The notes under the pieces: model-generated | The model's database searches: none | What the model saw: the letters and a program-made list of their open reading frames with translations, nothing else | Told to the model about the DNA's origin: nothing | NCBI RefSeq assembly: GCF_027923465.1 | Contig: NZ_BRLB01000003.1 | Coordinates: 1-64,000 of the forward strand | Source of the DNA: Vallitalea longa | GTDB taxonomy: Bacteria > Bacillota > Clostridia > Lachnospirales > Vallitaleaceae | DNA: 64,000 nucleotides | Reading direction: 5' to 3' | Program-made: the position numbers and the translations under genes | Shown: positions 1 through 8,462 of the stretch, piece after piece | How the letters are laid out: every line of letters starts with the position of its first letter | Numbering within the stretch: position 1 is the first letter of the stretch

Positions 1-240
1 AAGTTTACCTTTCTAATGATAATCACCTCTGTCTTTAAAATACATGAGGTTTTATTATATACCATAATTAATAAATAGGACATAATCAATTGTGGTACAC
101 TAAGACATTATCATAAATCAATCATACTTTCATAACGATTTTATTTTTATTATTGACATATAGTGATTCATAAGGTAAACTAATAATATATACACGATAA
201 CCGATAGGAATATTCGGTATTAAGAAAGGGGATTATAATT
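1..240. promoter_or_regulatory. cysK upstream region: promoter with overlapping inverted repeat
   Basis: A plus-strand promoter is visible as TTGACA (153-158), a 17-bp spacer and TAAACT (176-181). Just downstream lies the inverted repeat ACCGA-n9-TCGGT (200-218), over or just after the expected transcription start, where a repressor would block cysK. The adjacent Rrf2-family gene at 1173 is the obvious candidate to bind it. The ribosome site AAAGGGG (225-231) precedes the cysK ATG. Leftward, a minus-strand TATAAT-like element near 52-60 and a GAGGTGAT-like ribosome site near 24-32 suggest that a divergent gene begins beyond the window edge. That part is weak. Confidence 0.6.
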
Positions 241-1158
241 ATGAGTAATATATATAATAATATATTAGAATTAGTAGGTAAAACACCACTAGTGAAAATC
301 AATAAATTGAATGATACACATGCAAATTTGTATGGAAAAGTAGAATACTTTAATCCAGGTGGAAGTGTTAAGGATAGAATAGCTCTTGCTATGATTGAAG
401 AGGGTGAGAAAAAAGGTCTAATCAATAAAGATACTGTTATACTGGAACCTACCAGTGGAAACACAGGAATAGGAATAGCTATGACTGGAGCGGTAAAAGG
501 ATACAAAGTCATATTGACAATGCCTGATACAATGAGTAAGGAAAGACAAAACTTATTAAAAGCATATGGCGCTGAATTGGTTTTAACACCTGGAACTAAA
601 GGAATGAAAGGAACTATCGATAAAATAGAAGAATTGAAACAACAATATCCTAATCATTTCGTACCACAACAATTCAATAACCTAGCTAATCCAGAGATTC
701 ATAGAAAAACTACAGCTTTGGAGATAATTAATGATACTGACAGTAAAGTCGATATTTTCGTAGCTGGAGTAGGAACAGGAGGAACTGTAACTGGAATAGG
801 AGAAGTATTGAAAGACAAAATTGATGACGTCAAGGTGGTTGCAGTAGAGCCAGATAATTCTCCAGTACTTTCAGGAGGTAATCCTGGCCCACATAAAATA
901 CAAGGTATCGGAGCCGGATTTGTTCCTAACGTATTGAATGAAGATGTAATAGATGAGATAATCAAAGTGAAAGATGAGGATGCTTTCAATACTATGAGAA
1001 GACTTGCAAAAGAAGAAGGATTACTTGTAGGAATATCTTCTTCAGCGGCAGTCTTCGCAGCGATTCAACTAGGTAAAAAAGAAGAAAATAAAGGTAAAAA
1101 CATAGTTGTTGTTCTACCTGATAATGGAGAAAGATACTTGTCTATGAATATATTTTAG
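241..1158 (+). CDS. cysK: Cysteine synthase A (O-acetylserine sulfhydrylase)
   Basis: This cytosolic PLP enzyme makes L-cysteine from O-acetyl-L-serine and sulfide. The 305-residue length is normal for CysK. The PLP lysine is Lys44 in GGSVKDR, the substrate loop is [10 protein letters not shown] (about residues 67-76), the phosphate-binding loop is [12 protein letters not shown] (about 176-187), and QGIGAGFVP follows near residue 221. The start is supported by AAAGGGG upstream. The gene lies 14 bp before an Rrf2-type regulator, an arrangement typical of sulfur-controlled cysteine genes in Firmicutes. No serine acetyltransferase gene is seen in the window. CysM or cystathionine beta-synthase would be less likely by length and motifs. 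Confidence 0.95.
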   Translation: MSNIYNNILELVGKTPLVKINKLNDTHANLYGKVEYFNPGGSVKDRIALAMIEEGEKKGLINKDTVILEPTSGNTGIGIAMTGAVKGYKVILTMPDTMSKERQNLLKAYGAELVLTPGTKGMKGTIDKIEELKQQYPNHFVPQQFNNLANPEIHRKTTALEIINDTDSKVDIFVAGVGTGGTVTGIGEVLKDKIDDVKVVAVEPDNSPVLSGGNPGPHKIQGIGAGFVPNVLNEDVIDEIIKVKDEDAFNTMRRLAKEEGLLVGISSSAAVFAAIQLGKKEENKGKNIVVVLPDNGERYLSMNIF

Positions 1159-1172
1159 ATAGAGGTGTACTT

Positions 1173-1604
1173 ATGAACATATCCAATAAAAGCAGATATG
1201 GACTGAGAGCAGTAGTTTATTTAGGGATTAACTATCAAAAAGAAAATGTCTCTCTAAAAGAGATATCAGATAAAGAGAATATATCTAAGAGATATCTTGA
1301 ACAAATATTTGCTGAACTGAAAAAAGGTGGTATCATCAATAGTACTAAAGGGACAAAAGGAGGCTATTTCTTAACACGAAAAACTTCTGATATTACAGTT
1401 AAAAGTATTATTGAATTATTTGAAGGAAATTTAGAAGTTGTAGAGAAAACGGATAATTACAATATTGAAGATCTGGAATATACCATCATAAATAAAGTAT
1501 GGAACAAGATGTCAGATGCATTGGTTGAAGTAATTGACAACATCAATATTGAAGATATAATCAACGATTATAATTCATTGAGCAGGAGTATGTTTTATAT
1601 ATAA
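1173..1604 (+). CDS. Rrf2-family transcriptional regulator, CymR-like
   Basis: This 143-residue protein has the Rrf2 winged-helix start (NKSRYGLRAVVYLG), recognition-helix region NISKRYLEQIF (about residues 36-46) and wing KGTKGGYFL (about 59-67). It contains no cysteine, so it cannot carry the iron-sulfur cluster of IscR. This matches the CymR/YrzC-like branch that senses cysteine status, in Bacillus through a complex with CysK. Its position 14 bp downstream of cysK supports a cysteine-metabolism role and co-transcription. The likely target is the inverted repeat at 200-218, which would make the pair autoregulated. The CymR assignment is inference from context and the missing cysteines; the Rrf2 family assignment is firm. 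Confidence 0.88.
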   Translation: MNISNKSRYGLRAVVYLGINYQKENVSLKEISDKENISKRYLEQIFAELKKGGIINSTKGTKGGYFLTRKTSDITVKSIIELFEGNLEVVEKTDNYNIEDLEYTIINKVWNKMSDALVEVIDNINIEDIINDYNSLSRSMFYI

Positions 1605-1615
1605 TAAAATTCAAT

Positions 1616-1706
1616 TATCCACTATCAATCATATAGTGGATAAAGAACTGAAAATTCGCTTTGCAGAGTAATAAGGCTATTAAGCTATTATTCTGCAAAG
1701 CTTTTG
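1616..1706. repeat. Two hairpins downstream of cysK-rrf2
   Basis: The first hairpin has 10-bp arms TATCCACTAT (1616-1625) and ATAGTGGATA (1633-1642) around a 7-nt loop. The second has arms GCTTTGCAGA (1658-1667) and TCTGCAAAGC (1692-1701), continued inward by TAATA/TATTA and followed by TTTTG. The second could be a terminator for the cysK-rrf2 unit, though the T-run is short. TTCTGCAAAGC followed by TTTTG also resembles one end of the 55-bp dispersed repeat found at 19158 and 55748, so it may be a related intergenic element. Confidence 0.5.
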
Positions 1707-1808
1707 CTGGTTTCTGAGTGTTTGTTTTAATACATACAAAACAATGGTATAGATGATTCGTTTAACAATAACAACAAAAGAAAAATATATATAGTAGGAG
1801 AAAGAAAA

Positions 1809-2267
1809 ATGAAATTAGGTACATTATGTTATATAGAAAAAGATGGAAAGACTCTTATGCTTCATAGGGTCAAGAAGAAAAACGATATTCACGAGGGTAA
1901 CTGGATTGGGCTTGGCGGAAAAATAGAGAATGGGGAATCACCCGAGGAATGTGTCATTAGAGAAATAAAAGAAGAGAGTGGTCTTACAATTAAGAACCCT
2001 ACATTGCGAGGAATATTGACTTTTCCTGAATTCGGCAAGGATGATTGGTATGTTTTCTTGTATACTGTAAATGATTTTGAAGGTCAACTCATTGAATGTG
2101 ATGAAGGTAATCTCAAGTGGGTAAATAATGAAGATGTGCAGAAATTGAAAATGTCCCAAGGAGATAATCTTTTTCTTGAATGGTTAACTAAATATAAGAT
2201 GTTTTCTGCCAAATTCACATACAAAGATAAAAAATTAATTGATTATGACTTGGTGGTTAATTATTGA
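1809..2267 (+). CDS. NUDIX hydrolase, 8-oxo-dGTP diphosphatase-like (MutT type)
   Basis: This cytosolic 152-residue NUDIX hydrolase probably sanitises oxidised nucleotides such as 8-oxo-dGTP. The NUDIX box is complete: GKIENGES at about residues 38-45, then REIKEESGL at about 53-61, which fits the G-x5-E-x7-REUxEExGU pattern. The N-terminal stretch with HRVKKKNDIHEGNW just before the box is typical of MutT-like 8-oxo-dGTPases in Firmicutes. The ribosome site GTAGGAGAAAG precedes the ATG. The gene stands alone, about 200 bp after the rrf2 gene and across two hairpins, so it probably has its own promoter. Substrate choice cannot be proved from sequence, because NUDIX members vary widely. Confidence 0.85.
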   Translation: MKLGTLCYIEKDGKTLMLHRVKKKNDIHEGNWIGLGGKIENGESPEECVIREIKEESGLTIKNPTLRGILTFPEFGKDDWYVFLYTVNDFEGQLIECDEGNLKWVNNEDVQKLKMSQGDNLFLEWLTKYKMFSAKFTYKDKKLIDYDLVVNY

Positions 2268-2647
2268 GTTATAATTAATGGTAAGAGTTAATAATAAAAC
2301 CATTAAATTAATGAAATTTAATAAAAAATTAATAAAAAATATAAATAGTGACATATATTTGACATATACTGCATTGAATAGTAAAATTAATTGCATAAAT
2401 TTGTGAAAAAAAATAAAATAAATAACATTTGAGCTGATTATAGAGTATATTGTCGTATTTTATCTTTTTTGTAGATGTTATTATAATTAACACGTAGGCA
2501 AAAGTGGTTTTTCTAAGCTCAATTTATACCTCTAAATATATTGGATATAAAAAACTATTCATATATAAATTTATTATAATTCAATTTAGAGTGTATAATC
2601 ATTAAAATTTAGCTCTAATGCTATTAAAATGAGAGGAATGATATATT
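2268..2647. other. AT-rich intergenic region with a candidate -10 element
   Basis: These 380 bases are very AT-rich and hold no convincing reading frame or strong hairpin. TATAAT at 2594-2599 could be the -10 element for the ATP-grasp gene at 2648, with GAGAGGAATG before its start as the ribosome site. No clear -35 hexamer is placed 16-18 bp upstream. Confidence 0.4.
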
Positions 2648-3880
2648 ATGAAAGATGCAATAATTTATATTTCGGATTGTATGTATATAAATAAATATGT
2701 GAAAAAGTATTGTAGTGAATACTATAATTTCTTGATTCTTCAAAAAAATAGTTTTTATTATAAGGATTCAGCAAAAGCTACGTATGATGATATAGGATTT
2801 ATTGATGATATTTCAAATATAGATAGTATTAAAAATATCATAGATGAAAATCCGAATGTTAATGTAATAAGTAAAATAATAACTTTTGATGAGTTTTCAA
2901 TAGAAGTAGCAGCGGAACTTAGAGAGATATATAATGTAGATGGTACAGATCTTAAAAGTTCTAAATATGCAAGAGATAAATTTTTAATGAAAGAATTAAT
3001 GGTTAAAAACGGTATAAAAACTGCCAGATATGAAAAAGTTAACAGCTTTTCAGAGATAAAAACTGCCGTAAAAAAAGTTGGTACTCCTTTTATTATTAAA
3101 CCTCTTAGCGGAGCAGGTACGATTGATACATATAAAATAGAAGATAATGAGCAATTATTAGAGTTGAAAAATAAAATGCTTAAAAATTTTCCATATATTA
3201 TTGAAGAATATATAGATGGAAGAGAATATCATTTAGATTCAATTTCATACGAGAACAATGTTGATTTTGTAGCAATTTCTAAATATACGGAAGATTCGAT
3301 ATTGAAAGCCATAACTGAACAAAAGGCATATGGTTCTGTGACATTTCCACAAAAATATCATGATACGTGTTTACTGAAATCACTTATTGAAGTAAATGAG
3401 AAGGTAATAAAGGCGTTAGCTATAAAAAACGCTGTTTACCATGCTGAATATTTTGTAACAGATTATGGGGATATATATTTTGGAGAAATAGCAATTAGAG
3501 TTGGAGGAGGGCCAAGAATAAAAGCTTGTATTGAAAATACTCATGGTTTGGATATTTATGAAGCGGCTTTACTTGTAAATATTGGGAGGCGAGATTTTAC
3601 AGTCAGCCATAGAGAAGTATTTACAGGAAGAATGAATTTTAATATTCCTTCTAAAAGCGGAGTAATTAATAAAATCTCAACTCCGGAACAATATCAAAAA
3701 CAAGAAGGGGTTATTGAAACATTGATGCTAAGAAAAGAAGGTGATGTAATTCCAAAGTACAATAGTAGTGCAGTTCGCTTAGGACATATCATTATAGAAG
3801 ATGAAAAATATTATCAACTAAAATTAAAATTGAAAAACTCGCTAAGTCAATTTGTTTTAGAGACTAGGAGTGAAGTTTAA
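2648..3880 (+). CDS. ATP-grasp domain carboxylate-amine ligase, substrate unknown
   Basis: This 410-residue soluble protein has the ATP-grasp architecture: an N-terminal pre-ATP-grasp fold (residues about 1-95), then the ATP-binding core with PFIIKPLSGAGT (about 149-160, lysine and glycine-rich loop), YIIEEYIDGREYHLD (about 184-198), and the metal-binding segment GEIAIRVGGGPR (about 280-291). Such enzymes activate a carboxylate as acyl-phosphate and join it to an amine or thiol, as in dipeptide ligases and biotin-carboxylase-like enzymes. Nothing nearby identifies the substrate: no peptide precursor, NRPS or partner biosynthetic gene is next to it. It is followed by an unknown lipoprotein gene about 250 bp away. 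The product could be a dipeptide or small peptide-like metabolite, but that is a family-level guess. Confidence 0.8.
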   Translation: MKDAIIYISDCMYINKYVKKYCSEYYNFLILQKNSFYYKDSAKATYDDIGFIDDISNIDSIKNIIDENPNVNVISKIITFDEFSIEVAAELREIYNVDGTDLKSSKYARDKFLMKELMVKNGIKTARYEKVNSFSEIKTAVKKVGTPFIIKPLSGAGTIDTYKIEDNEQLLELKNKMLKNFPYIIEEYIDGREYHLDSISYENNVDFVAISKYTEDSILKAITEQKAYGSVTFPQKYHDTCLLKSLIEVNEKVIKALAIKNAVYHAEYFVTDYGDIYFGEIAIRVGGGPRIKACIENTHGLDIYEAALLVNIGRRDFTVSHREVFTGRMNFNIPSKSGVINKISTPEQYQKQEGVIETLMLRKEGDVIPKYNSSAVRLGHIIIEDEKYYQLKLKLKNSLSQFVLETRSEV

Positions 3881-4134
3881 TAGAGTGATAATTTTTGTAT
3901 ATAATATGAAGTATTGTAGATTACAATTTCTATGGTGATAATAAAAGGGATTCAACTATGTAAAAACCAATATGGGGTTTTAAAACAAATAGAAGAATAA
4001 CAGAAAATTACACTATAAAATTTTATTTAAAAATACCGGACATTTAATATCGCATTTATATAATTTGAAATATTTATACAATATTATTGGAATTATATGA
4101 TATAATGTATAAAACTAAAGAAGGTGCAAAAGTA

Positions 4135-5226
4135 ATGAAAGTGAAATATACTATTATATTTTTAATAATTGCAATATTAGTGGGTTGTGTAAAAAAAGAA
4201 ACTCTTTTAATTGAATCAAAATTATTGATAAATAAAATACCTATGGATGATGATATTGTTGTACCATTAAGTTATTATAAAGTAAAATCAGCAGATACCC
4301 AAACATATTTATTAATGAATGATAATATTGAAAAGTATGATGAAGTTTATTTACATGCATGTATAGATATTGTACCTTCAAAAGCAATAAAACGCATTAG
4401 CCAGAAACTAAATTTTGAAAAATCTTTTCAAGAATTAAAGGAATCATTAATTAAGTATTCTTCTCAAAAAGATTATGAAGCCTTTTTTGTAGAAGCAAAA
4501 GATGGATTAAGTTGGAAGATTTATATACTTGATGAGGGAAAATTAAATGAAATGACTATAAACCACAATAAAGAGATGAATATACAAGATGTTCAAATAG
4601 ATGAAAATGTTATATATATATATTCTGAAAAGATATATAAAATTAATTTGATTGATTACAGTACAGAAGTAATACTCGATGTTAAAGAAAAATTGGGATT
4701 AGATGGGACAGGAAATAAAGTATTTATCAAAGATAATATCTGTGTTCTATCAATTAATTCAAGTTCCAGTAAGTCCAAAGGAAATAAAGGATTATTGATA
4801 AAATATGATTTGGATAGAGAAACATTGTTGACAGTCGATGAAAAAGATAGGATAAATCAAATATTTCCATATAAGAATGGATTCGTTGCTACATGTAGCC
4901 AAAATGATACATGGGATCCAATTGTAAAGTATTATGATTCTGAATTTAACTTAACGATGGAAAAGAAGCTGAATATTGATTCCCAATTTGGTCATGTAAC
5001 TTTTCCATACTATGGAAACTTAGTATATATATTTAATGATAAAATTTATACTTGTATGGAGGTAGATGGAAGTCATATAGAAGAAATTGTTATTATAGAT
5101 ATTGAATCTAGCGAAATACTATATCAACTGGAAATATCATATAAGGACAGGCAAGGGTTTATATTGTCAGGACCAAGTTTTTACAAATTGAATAATGGTA
5201 AATTGATAAATCTAAAAAAATTCTAG
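4135..5226 (+). CDS. Lipoprotein of unknown function, possibly propeller-like
   Basis: An in-frame TTG exists at 4087, but ATG 4135 is preferred: it follows GAAGGTG and gives a clean lipoprotein signal peptide (MKVKYTIIFLIIAILVGC, lipobox LVGC, acylated cysteine near residue 18). The mature part, about 345 residues, should be anchored outside the membrane. It contains repeated beta-rich stretches (for example near residues 140-175, 215-250 and 270-345) with YD, Y-x-SE and K-x-Y strand patterns that look like a divergent propeller. No catalytic motif or named family is recognised. It follows the orphan ATP-grasp gene on the same strand, with about 250 bp between them, so co-transcription is uncertain. 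Confidence 0.65.
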   Translation: MKVKYTIIFLIIAILVGCVKKETLLIESKLLINKIPMDDDIVVPLSYYKVKSADTQTYLLMNDNIEKYDEVYLHACIDIVPSKAIKRISQKLNFEKSFQELKESLIKYSSQKDYEAFFVEAKDGLSWKIYILDEGKLNEMTINHNKEMNIQDVQIDENVIYIYSEKIYKINLIDYSTEVILDVKEKLGLDGTGNKVFIKDNICVLSINSSSSKSKGNKGLLIKYDLDRETLLTVDEKDRINQIFPYKNGFVATCSQNDTWDPIVKYYDSEFNLTMEKKLNIDSQFGHVTFPYYGNLVYIFNDKIYTCMEVDGSHIEEIVIIDIESSEILYQLEISYKDRQGFILSGPSFYKLNNGKLINLKKF

Positions 5227-5265
5227 TGGTATGAAAATCAGATAAATAAATTGAATAAATATTCA

Positions 5266-5294
5266 TTGACAAGTGTATTTATTAGTGATATAAT
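5266..5294 (+). promoter_or_regulatory. Consensus sigma-A promoter of the ilvB leader
   Basis: TTGACA (5266-5271), an exact 17-bp spacer and TATAAT (5289-5294) match the housekeeping promoter consensus at all twelve positions. Transcription should begin near 5301, so the T-box leader at 5340-5600 would lie fully within the transcript. Confidence 0.9.
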
Positions 5295-5339
5295 TAATAA
5301 AAATATTTTATCGTAAGAAAGTTATACAGTATAAAAGCA

Positions 5340-5600
5340 GAGAAAAGGAAGAGTATAATATTCTAGATTTATAGAGAGGAGATGCTGGTGGGAATTCTCC
5401 ATGAAGGAATATTGGAAGGTAGCCTTGGAGCTGTGAACCGAAATCGTAAGAGAGTAGGCTTCAACGGAATCCCACCGTTATTGGGGAGCTAATATCAGAT
5501 TATGCATCTCGTATTAGACTAAGTGGCATAACATGCAAAATAGGTGGTACCGCGGAGATAATACCTTCGTCCTTGTAATTAAGGACGGAGGTTTTTTGTT
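5340..5600 (+). promoter_or_regulatory. T-box leader controlling ilvB (candidate Val specifier)
   Basis: A T-box element senses uncharged tRNA and decides between antitermination and termination. The conserved T-box sequence AAATAGGTGGTACCGCGG lies at 5538-5555. The competing terminator has arms CCTTCGTCCTT (5564-5574) and AAGGACGGAGG (5581-5591) followed by six T residues (5592-5597). Stem-I sequence and the AGTAGG...AACGG/CCGTT segment (5453-5480) match the second T-box in this window, in front of pheS. Aligning the two on the shared GAGCTG places GTA (5419-5421, valine) opposite TTC (33883-33885, phenylalanine). A valine specifier would suit acetolactate synthase. The T-box call is firm; the specifier is inferred from this alignment only. 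Confidence 0.92.
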
Positions 5601-5720
5601 TAAATAAAGAATTCAACTTCCTATTTTTATTAGAAAAAATTTTTTTATAAGAATCATATTTTTTATTTTTTACAACCATTAACTAATAATAATAAAAATA
5701 TTAAAAAGGAGATGTTACAT

Positions 5721-7385
5721 ATGTTATTAACTGGTGCAGATATAGTTGTTGAGTGTTTGAAGGAACAAGAAGTAGATACCATATTCGGGTATCCGGGAGG
5801 AAATGTTATTCACATATACGATTCATTGTATAAAAATAAAAAGTATATTAAGCATATATTAACTGCTCATGAACAAGGAGCATCACATGCAGCTGATGGT
5901 TATGCAAGGTCTACAGGTAAAGTTGGAGTATGTATCGCTACTTCTGGACCAGGAGCTACTAATCTGGTTACTGGTATCGCTACAGCTTATATGGATTCTG
6001 TACCTATGGTTATAATAACAGGTAACGTTCCATTATCTTTACTAGGAAAAGATAGTTTTCAAGAAGTTGATATAGCAGGTGTTACAGCACCAATTACCAA
6101 ACATAATTATATCGTAAAAGATATAAATAGATTAGCTGATACAATTAGAGAAGCTTTCTATATTGCAAAGGAAGGTAGACAGGGACCTGTACTTATCGAT
6201 ATTCCAAAAGACATAGCAATGGGTACTACCGATTATGAATATAAACAACCCAGATTGGTAAAAAGAGCTTGTAAGAATATTACGGATGAAGCATTAAATA
6301 ATGCTGTTGAACTTATTACTGATTCCGAAAGACCTTTCATATATATTGGTGGAGGAGTAGTCAGATCAGAAGCATCAAAGGAATTATTATCATTCGCTGA
6401 GATGATAGATGCTCCAGTTACCTCTAGCTTAATGGGACTAGGAGGTTTTTCTGGCAACCATGAATTATTTACTGGTATGATTGGAATGCATGGAACAAAA
6501 GCATCCAATAAAGGTATAAATAAATGTGATTTGGTAATTGCCATAGGAGCAAGATTCAGTGATAGGGTAGTAAGTAAAGTGGAGAAATTTGCACCTAATG
6601 CCAAAATACTTCATATTGATATTGATCCTGCAGAAATAAATAAAAACATAGTATCCTATCATTATATAGTAGGAGATATAAAAGAAGTATTATCAAGGCT
6701 GAATAATCAATTACAAAAACAAGATAAAGTAGATTGGGTTAATGAAATTAAAGGATACAAAGAAAAATATCCGTTAAGATATAAGAACAATGGACTGAAA
6801 GCACAATATATAATTGAAAAGCTTAATGACCTGACTGATGAAAATACAATTATAGCAACTGAAGTTGGACAGCATCAGATGTGGACAGCTCAGTATTACA
6901 AATTCAATAGACCAAAAGAATTTTTGACATCTGGTGGTCTTGGAACAATGGGATTCGGACTTGGAGCAGCAATAGGAGCACAAATTGGGAATCCGGATAA
7001 AACTGTTATCAATATCGCTGGTGATGGCTGTTTCAAAATGAATCTTATTGAACTTGCAACAGCCGTTAATTATAATTTGCCAATAATCATCATACTCATC
7101 GATAACAACTCCTTAGGTATGGTTAGGCAATGGCAGACACTTTTCTTTGAAGGAAGATATTCAGAAACTACTCTTAATCATGTAACTGATTTTGTTAGGT
7201 TAGCAGAGGATTTTGGAATGAGAGGATTAGAGATTAGTAATAAAGAACAAGTAGAAGAGGTATTGAGTGAAGCTATAAATTGTAAAAGACCAGTATTGGT
7301 TCACTGCAGAATCAATGAAGACGATAAAGTATTCCCAATGGTTGCTCCAGGGGAATCTATTGATTCATTGATTATGGAAGGTTAG
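5721..7385 (+). CDS. ilvB: Acetolactate synthase, large (catalytic) subunit
   Basis: This enzyme condenses two pyruvates, or pyruvate and 2-ketobutyrate, in the first common step of valine, leucine and isoleucine synthesis. The start at 5721 is preferred over the in-frame ATG at 5712, which touches AAAAAGGAG with no spacing; this gives 554 residues. The TPP-dependent fold is clear: the catalytic glutamate is in the HEQGASHAADGYAR segment (about residues 47-60), the middle domain has the GGGV cofactor region, and the C-terminal TPP/Mg motif runs from GDG (about 434) to NNSLGMVRQWQ (about 460). The gene is under T-box control. No ilvN regulatory subunit or ilvC follows, which is odd for the biosynthetic enzyme. 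A catabolic AlsS role is less likely given the T-box. Confidence 0.93.
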   Translation: MLLTGADIVVECLKEQEVDTIFGYPGGNVIHIYDSLYKNKKYIKHILTAHEQGASHAADGYARSTGKVGVCIATSGPGATNLVTGIATAYMDSVPMVIITGNVPLSLLGKDSFQEVDIAGVTAPITKHNYIVKDINRLADTIREAFYIAKEGRQGPVLIDIPKDIAMGTTDYEYKQPRLVKRACKNITDEALNNAVELITDSERPFIYIGGGVVRSEASKELLSFAEMIDAPVTSSLMGLGGFSGNHELFTGMIGMHGTKASNKGINKCDLVIAIGARFSDRVVSKVEKFAPNAKILHIDIDPAEINKNIVSYHYIVGDIKEVLSRLNNQLQKQDKVDWVNEIKGYKEKYPLRYKNNGLKAQYIIEKLNDLTDENTIIATEVGQHQMWTAQYYKFNRPKEFLTSGGLGTMGFGLGAAIGAQIGNPDKTVINIAGDGCFKMNLIELATAVNYNLPIIIILIDNNSLGMVRQWQTLFFEGRYSETTLNHVTDFVRLAEDFGMRGLEISNKEQVEEVLSEAINCKRPVLVHCRINEDDKVFPMVAPGESIDSLIMEG

Positions 7386-7701
7386 GATTGATAATTTTCT
7401 GTAGGTTATTAAACAGGATGCTATAATAAAAAAACATATTACAACATAATATCCTATATTAACAAAAAATATTTAGCGATGAAGAGTTGCTTACATTAGC
7501 AAAGCTCGCTTTGCAGTCGAACAAATACATACTTGTCATTGCAATAACAATTTTCATCTAGTTAATAGTTTAATAGTCGGTATGGTTCAAGCAATAAATT
7601 TGGAATTGGCTAATGAATAAAGCTAACAAATAAGAAAAAGTAAGAAAGATTAATACTGAAGTGCTCCCTGACAATAGACAGCAAAAATAACAAAACTTTT
7701 T
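7386..7701. other. Intergenic region after ilvB with a small palindrome
   Basis: No gene is apparent in these bases. A tight palindrome, GCAAAGC-TC-GCTTTGC, lies near 7500-7515. Its 3' part, TCGCTTTGCAG (7506-7516), is also found at 1656-1666, within the hairpin after the cysK unit. The region probably belongs to the degraded accessory segment that continues to 8446. Confidence 0.4.
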
Positions 7702-7740
7702 ATATCTCTAACCATTAAAGAAAGTGGTTAGAGATATTTT
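7702..7740 (+). terminator. Hairpin terminator upstream of the IS remnant
   Basis: Perfect 13-bp arms ATATCTCTAACCA (7702-7714) and TGGTTAGAGATAT (7725-7737) with a 10-nt loop are followed by a short T-run. This could end the ilvB transcript about 320 bp downstream. It resembles the terminator at 21143, which also uses CTCTAAC/GTTAG arms. Confidence 0.6.
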
Positions 7741-7845
7741 GATAAATATTATTATATAAGAGTAAAAGGGTATAATGGTTCAGGAAAATATTTATTAAGA
7801 TGTAAAAATTATAATAAATCTACAAAAATAACTTTAAATGATCAA

Positions 7846-8043
7846 GTGGAATTAGCAAAATTAGTTAATACTCTAAAGACTGTTTCTTCAAGACTTATTA
7901 GGAAAAAACATAGTGAATATTTAAAAGAATATTACTGGAAACCCGTATTTTGGAGTAGAAGTTATTGCATTTTAACAACTGGAGGAGCAACAATAGAAAT
8001 GATTGAGAAATATATTCGCTCTCAAGCAGGAGTTAAAGATTAA
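7846..8043 (+). pseudogene. IS200/IS605-family TnpA transposase, C-terminal fragment
   Basis: Only the last 65 or so residues of a Y1 HUH single-strand transposase remain. They carry the segments LVNTLKTVSSRLIRK, YYWKPVFWSRSYCILTTGG and the helix IEMIEKYIRSQ, whose tyrosine is the expected catalytic residue. The N-terminal half with the HUH metal site, including the usual DHVH segment, is missing. Homology fades upstream of about 7826, although the frame stays open a little further. The apparent GTG start at 7846 is therefore artificial. No tnpB is present. The fragment is followed at once by a right-end hairpin (8064-8081), so this is the 3' end of a decayed element and cannot be autonomous. 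Confidence 0.88.
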
Positions 8044-8050
8044 AAACCGT

Positions 8051-8100
8051 TCCGATTCATCTCCCTCCTAGTTAGAGGAGGTGGTTTTCTCGAAACATCT
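8051..8100 (+). mobile_element. Right-end hairpin of the decayed IS200/IS605 element
   Basis: Arms CCTCCT (8064-8069) and AGGAGG (8076-8081) around AGTTAG form the subterminal imperfect palindrome that single-strand transposases of this family recognise. It lies 20 bp after the transposase stop, where the right end is expected. The exact cleavage site cannot be placed, because the left end is not recognisable. Confidence 0.65.
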
Positions 8101-8182
8101 AGATAAAAAAACAATATTGTTGATGAAATTTTTCTGATATGTAATTTTGAACTTTAATAGATAATTAAATAACTATAAAGAA

Positions 8183-8219
8183 GTTCCAGTTACAACTACT
8201 GTAATTGGAGCTTTTATTT
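8183..8219 (+). terminator. Intrinsic terminator in the IS remnant region
   Basis: Arms GTTCCAGTTACA (8183-8194) and TGTAATTGGAGC (8200-8211) pair over 12 bp with two G-U pairs and a 5-nt loop, followed by TTTTATTT. No intact gene lies directly upstream, so it probably ended a transcript now lost or reads through from the transposase fragment. The rest of 8100-8446 shows no gene. Confidence 0.65.
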
Positions 8220-8462
8220 GTGAGTTCATGGACACAATCTTATAGATGAAATCCCTAGTGACGGTTAATAGTACCAAGAGCTAAGCTTAAGATAAAAGCA
8301 CATACTTTGAAATCTAATCTTCTAAATTCACTTTGTTAAAAACATACTATTGCTACACAGAAAAAACATGGATTTACAATATGTGTTATTAATGATATAA
8401 TAATTAATATTTAAAGAGATACTGATTTAAATTAGTGAAAAAAGTTAATGAAGGAAGTAATT

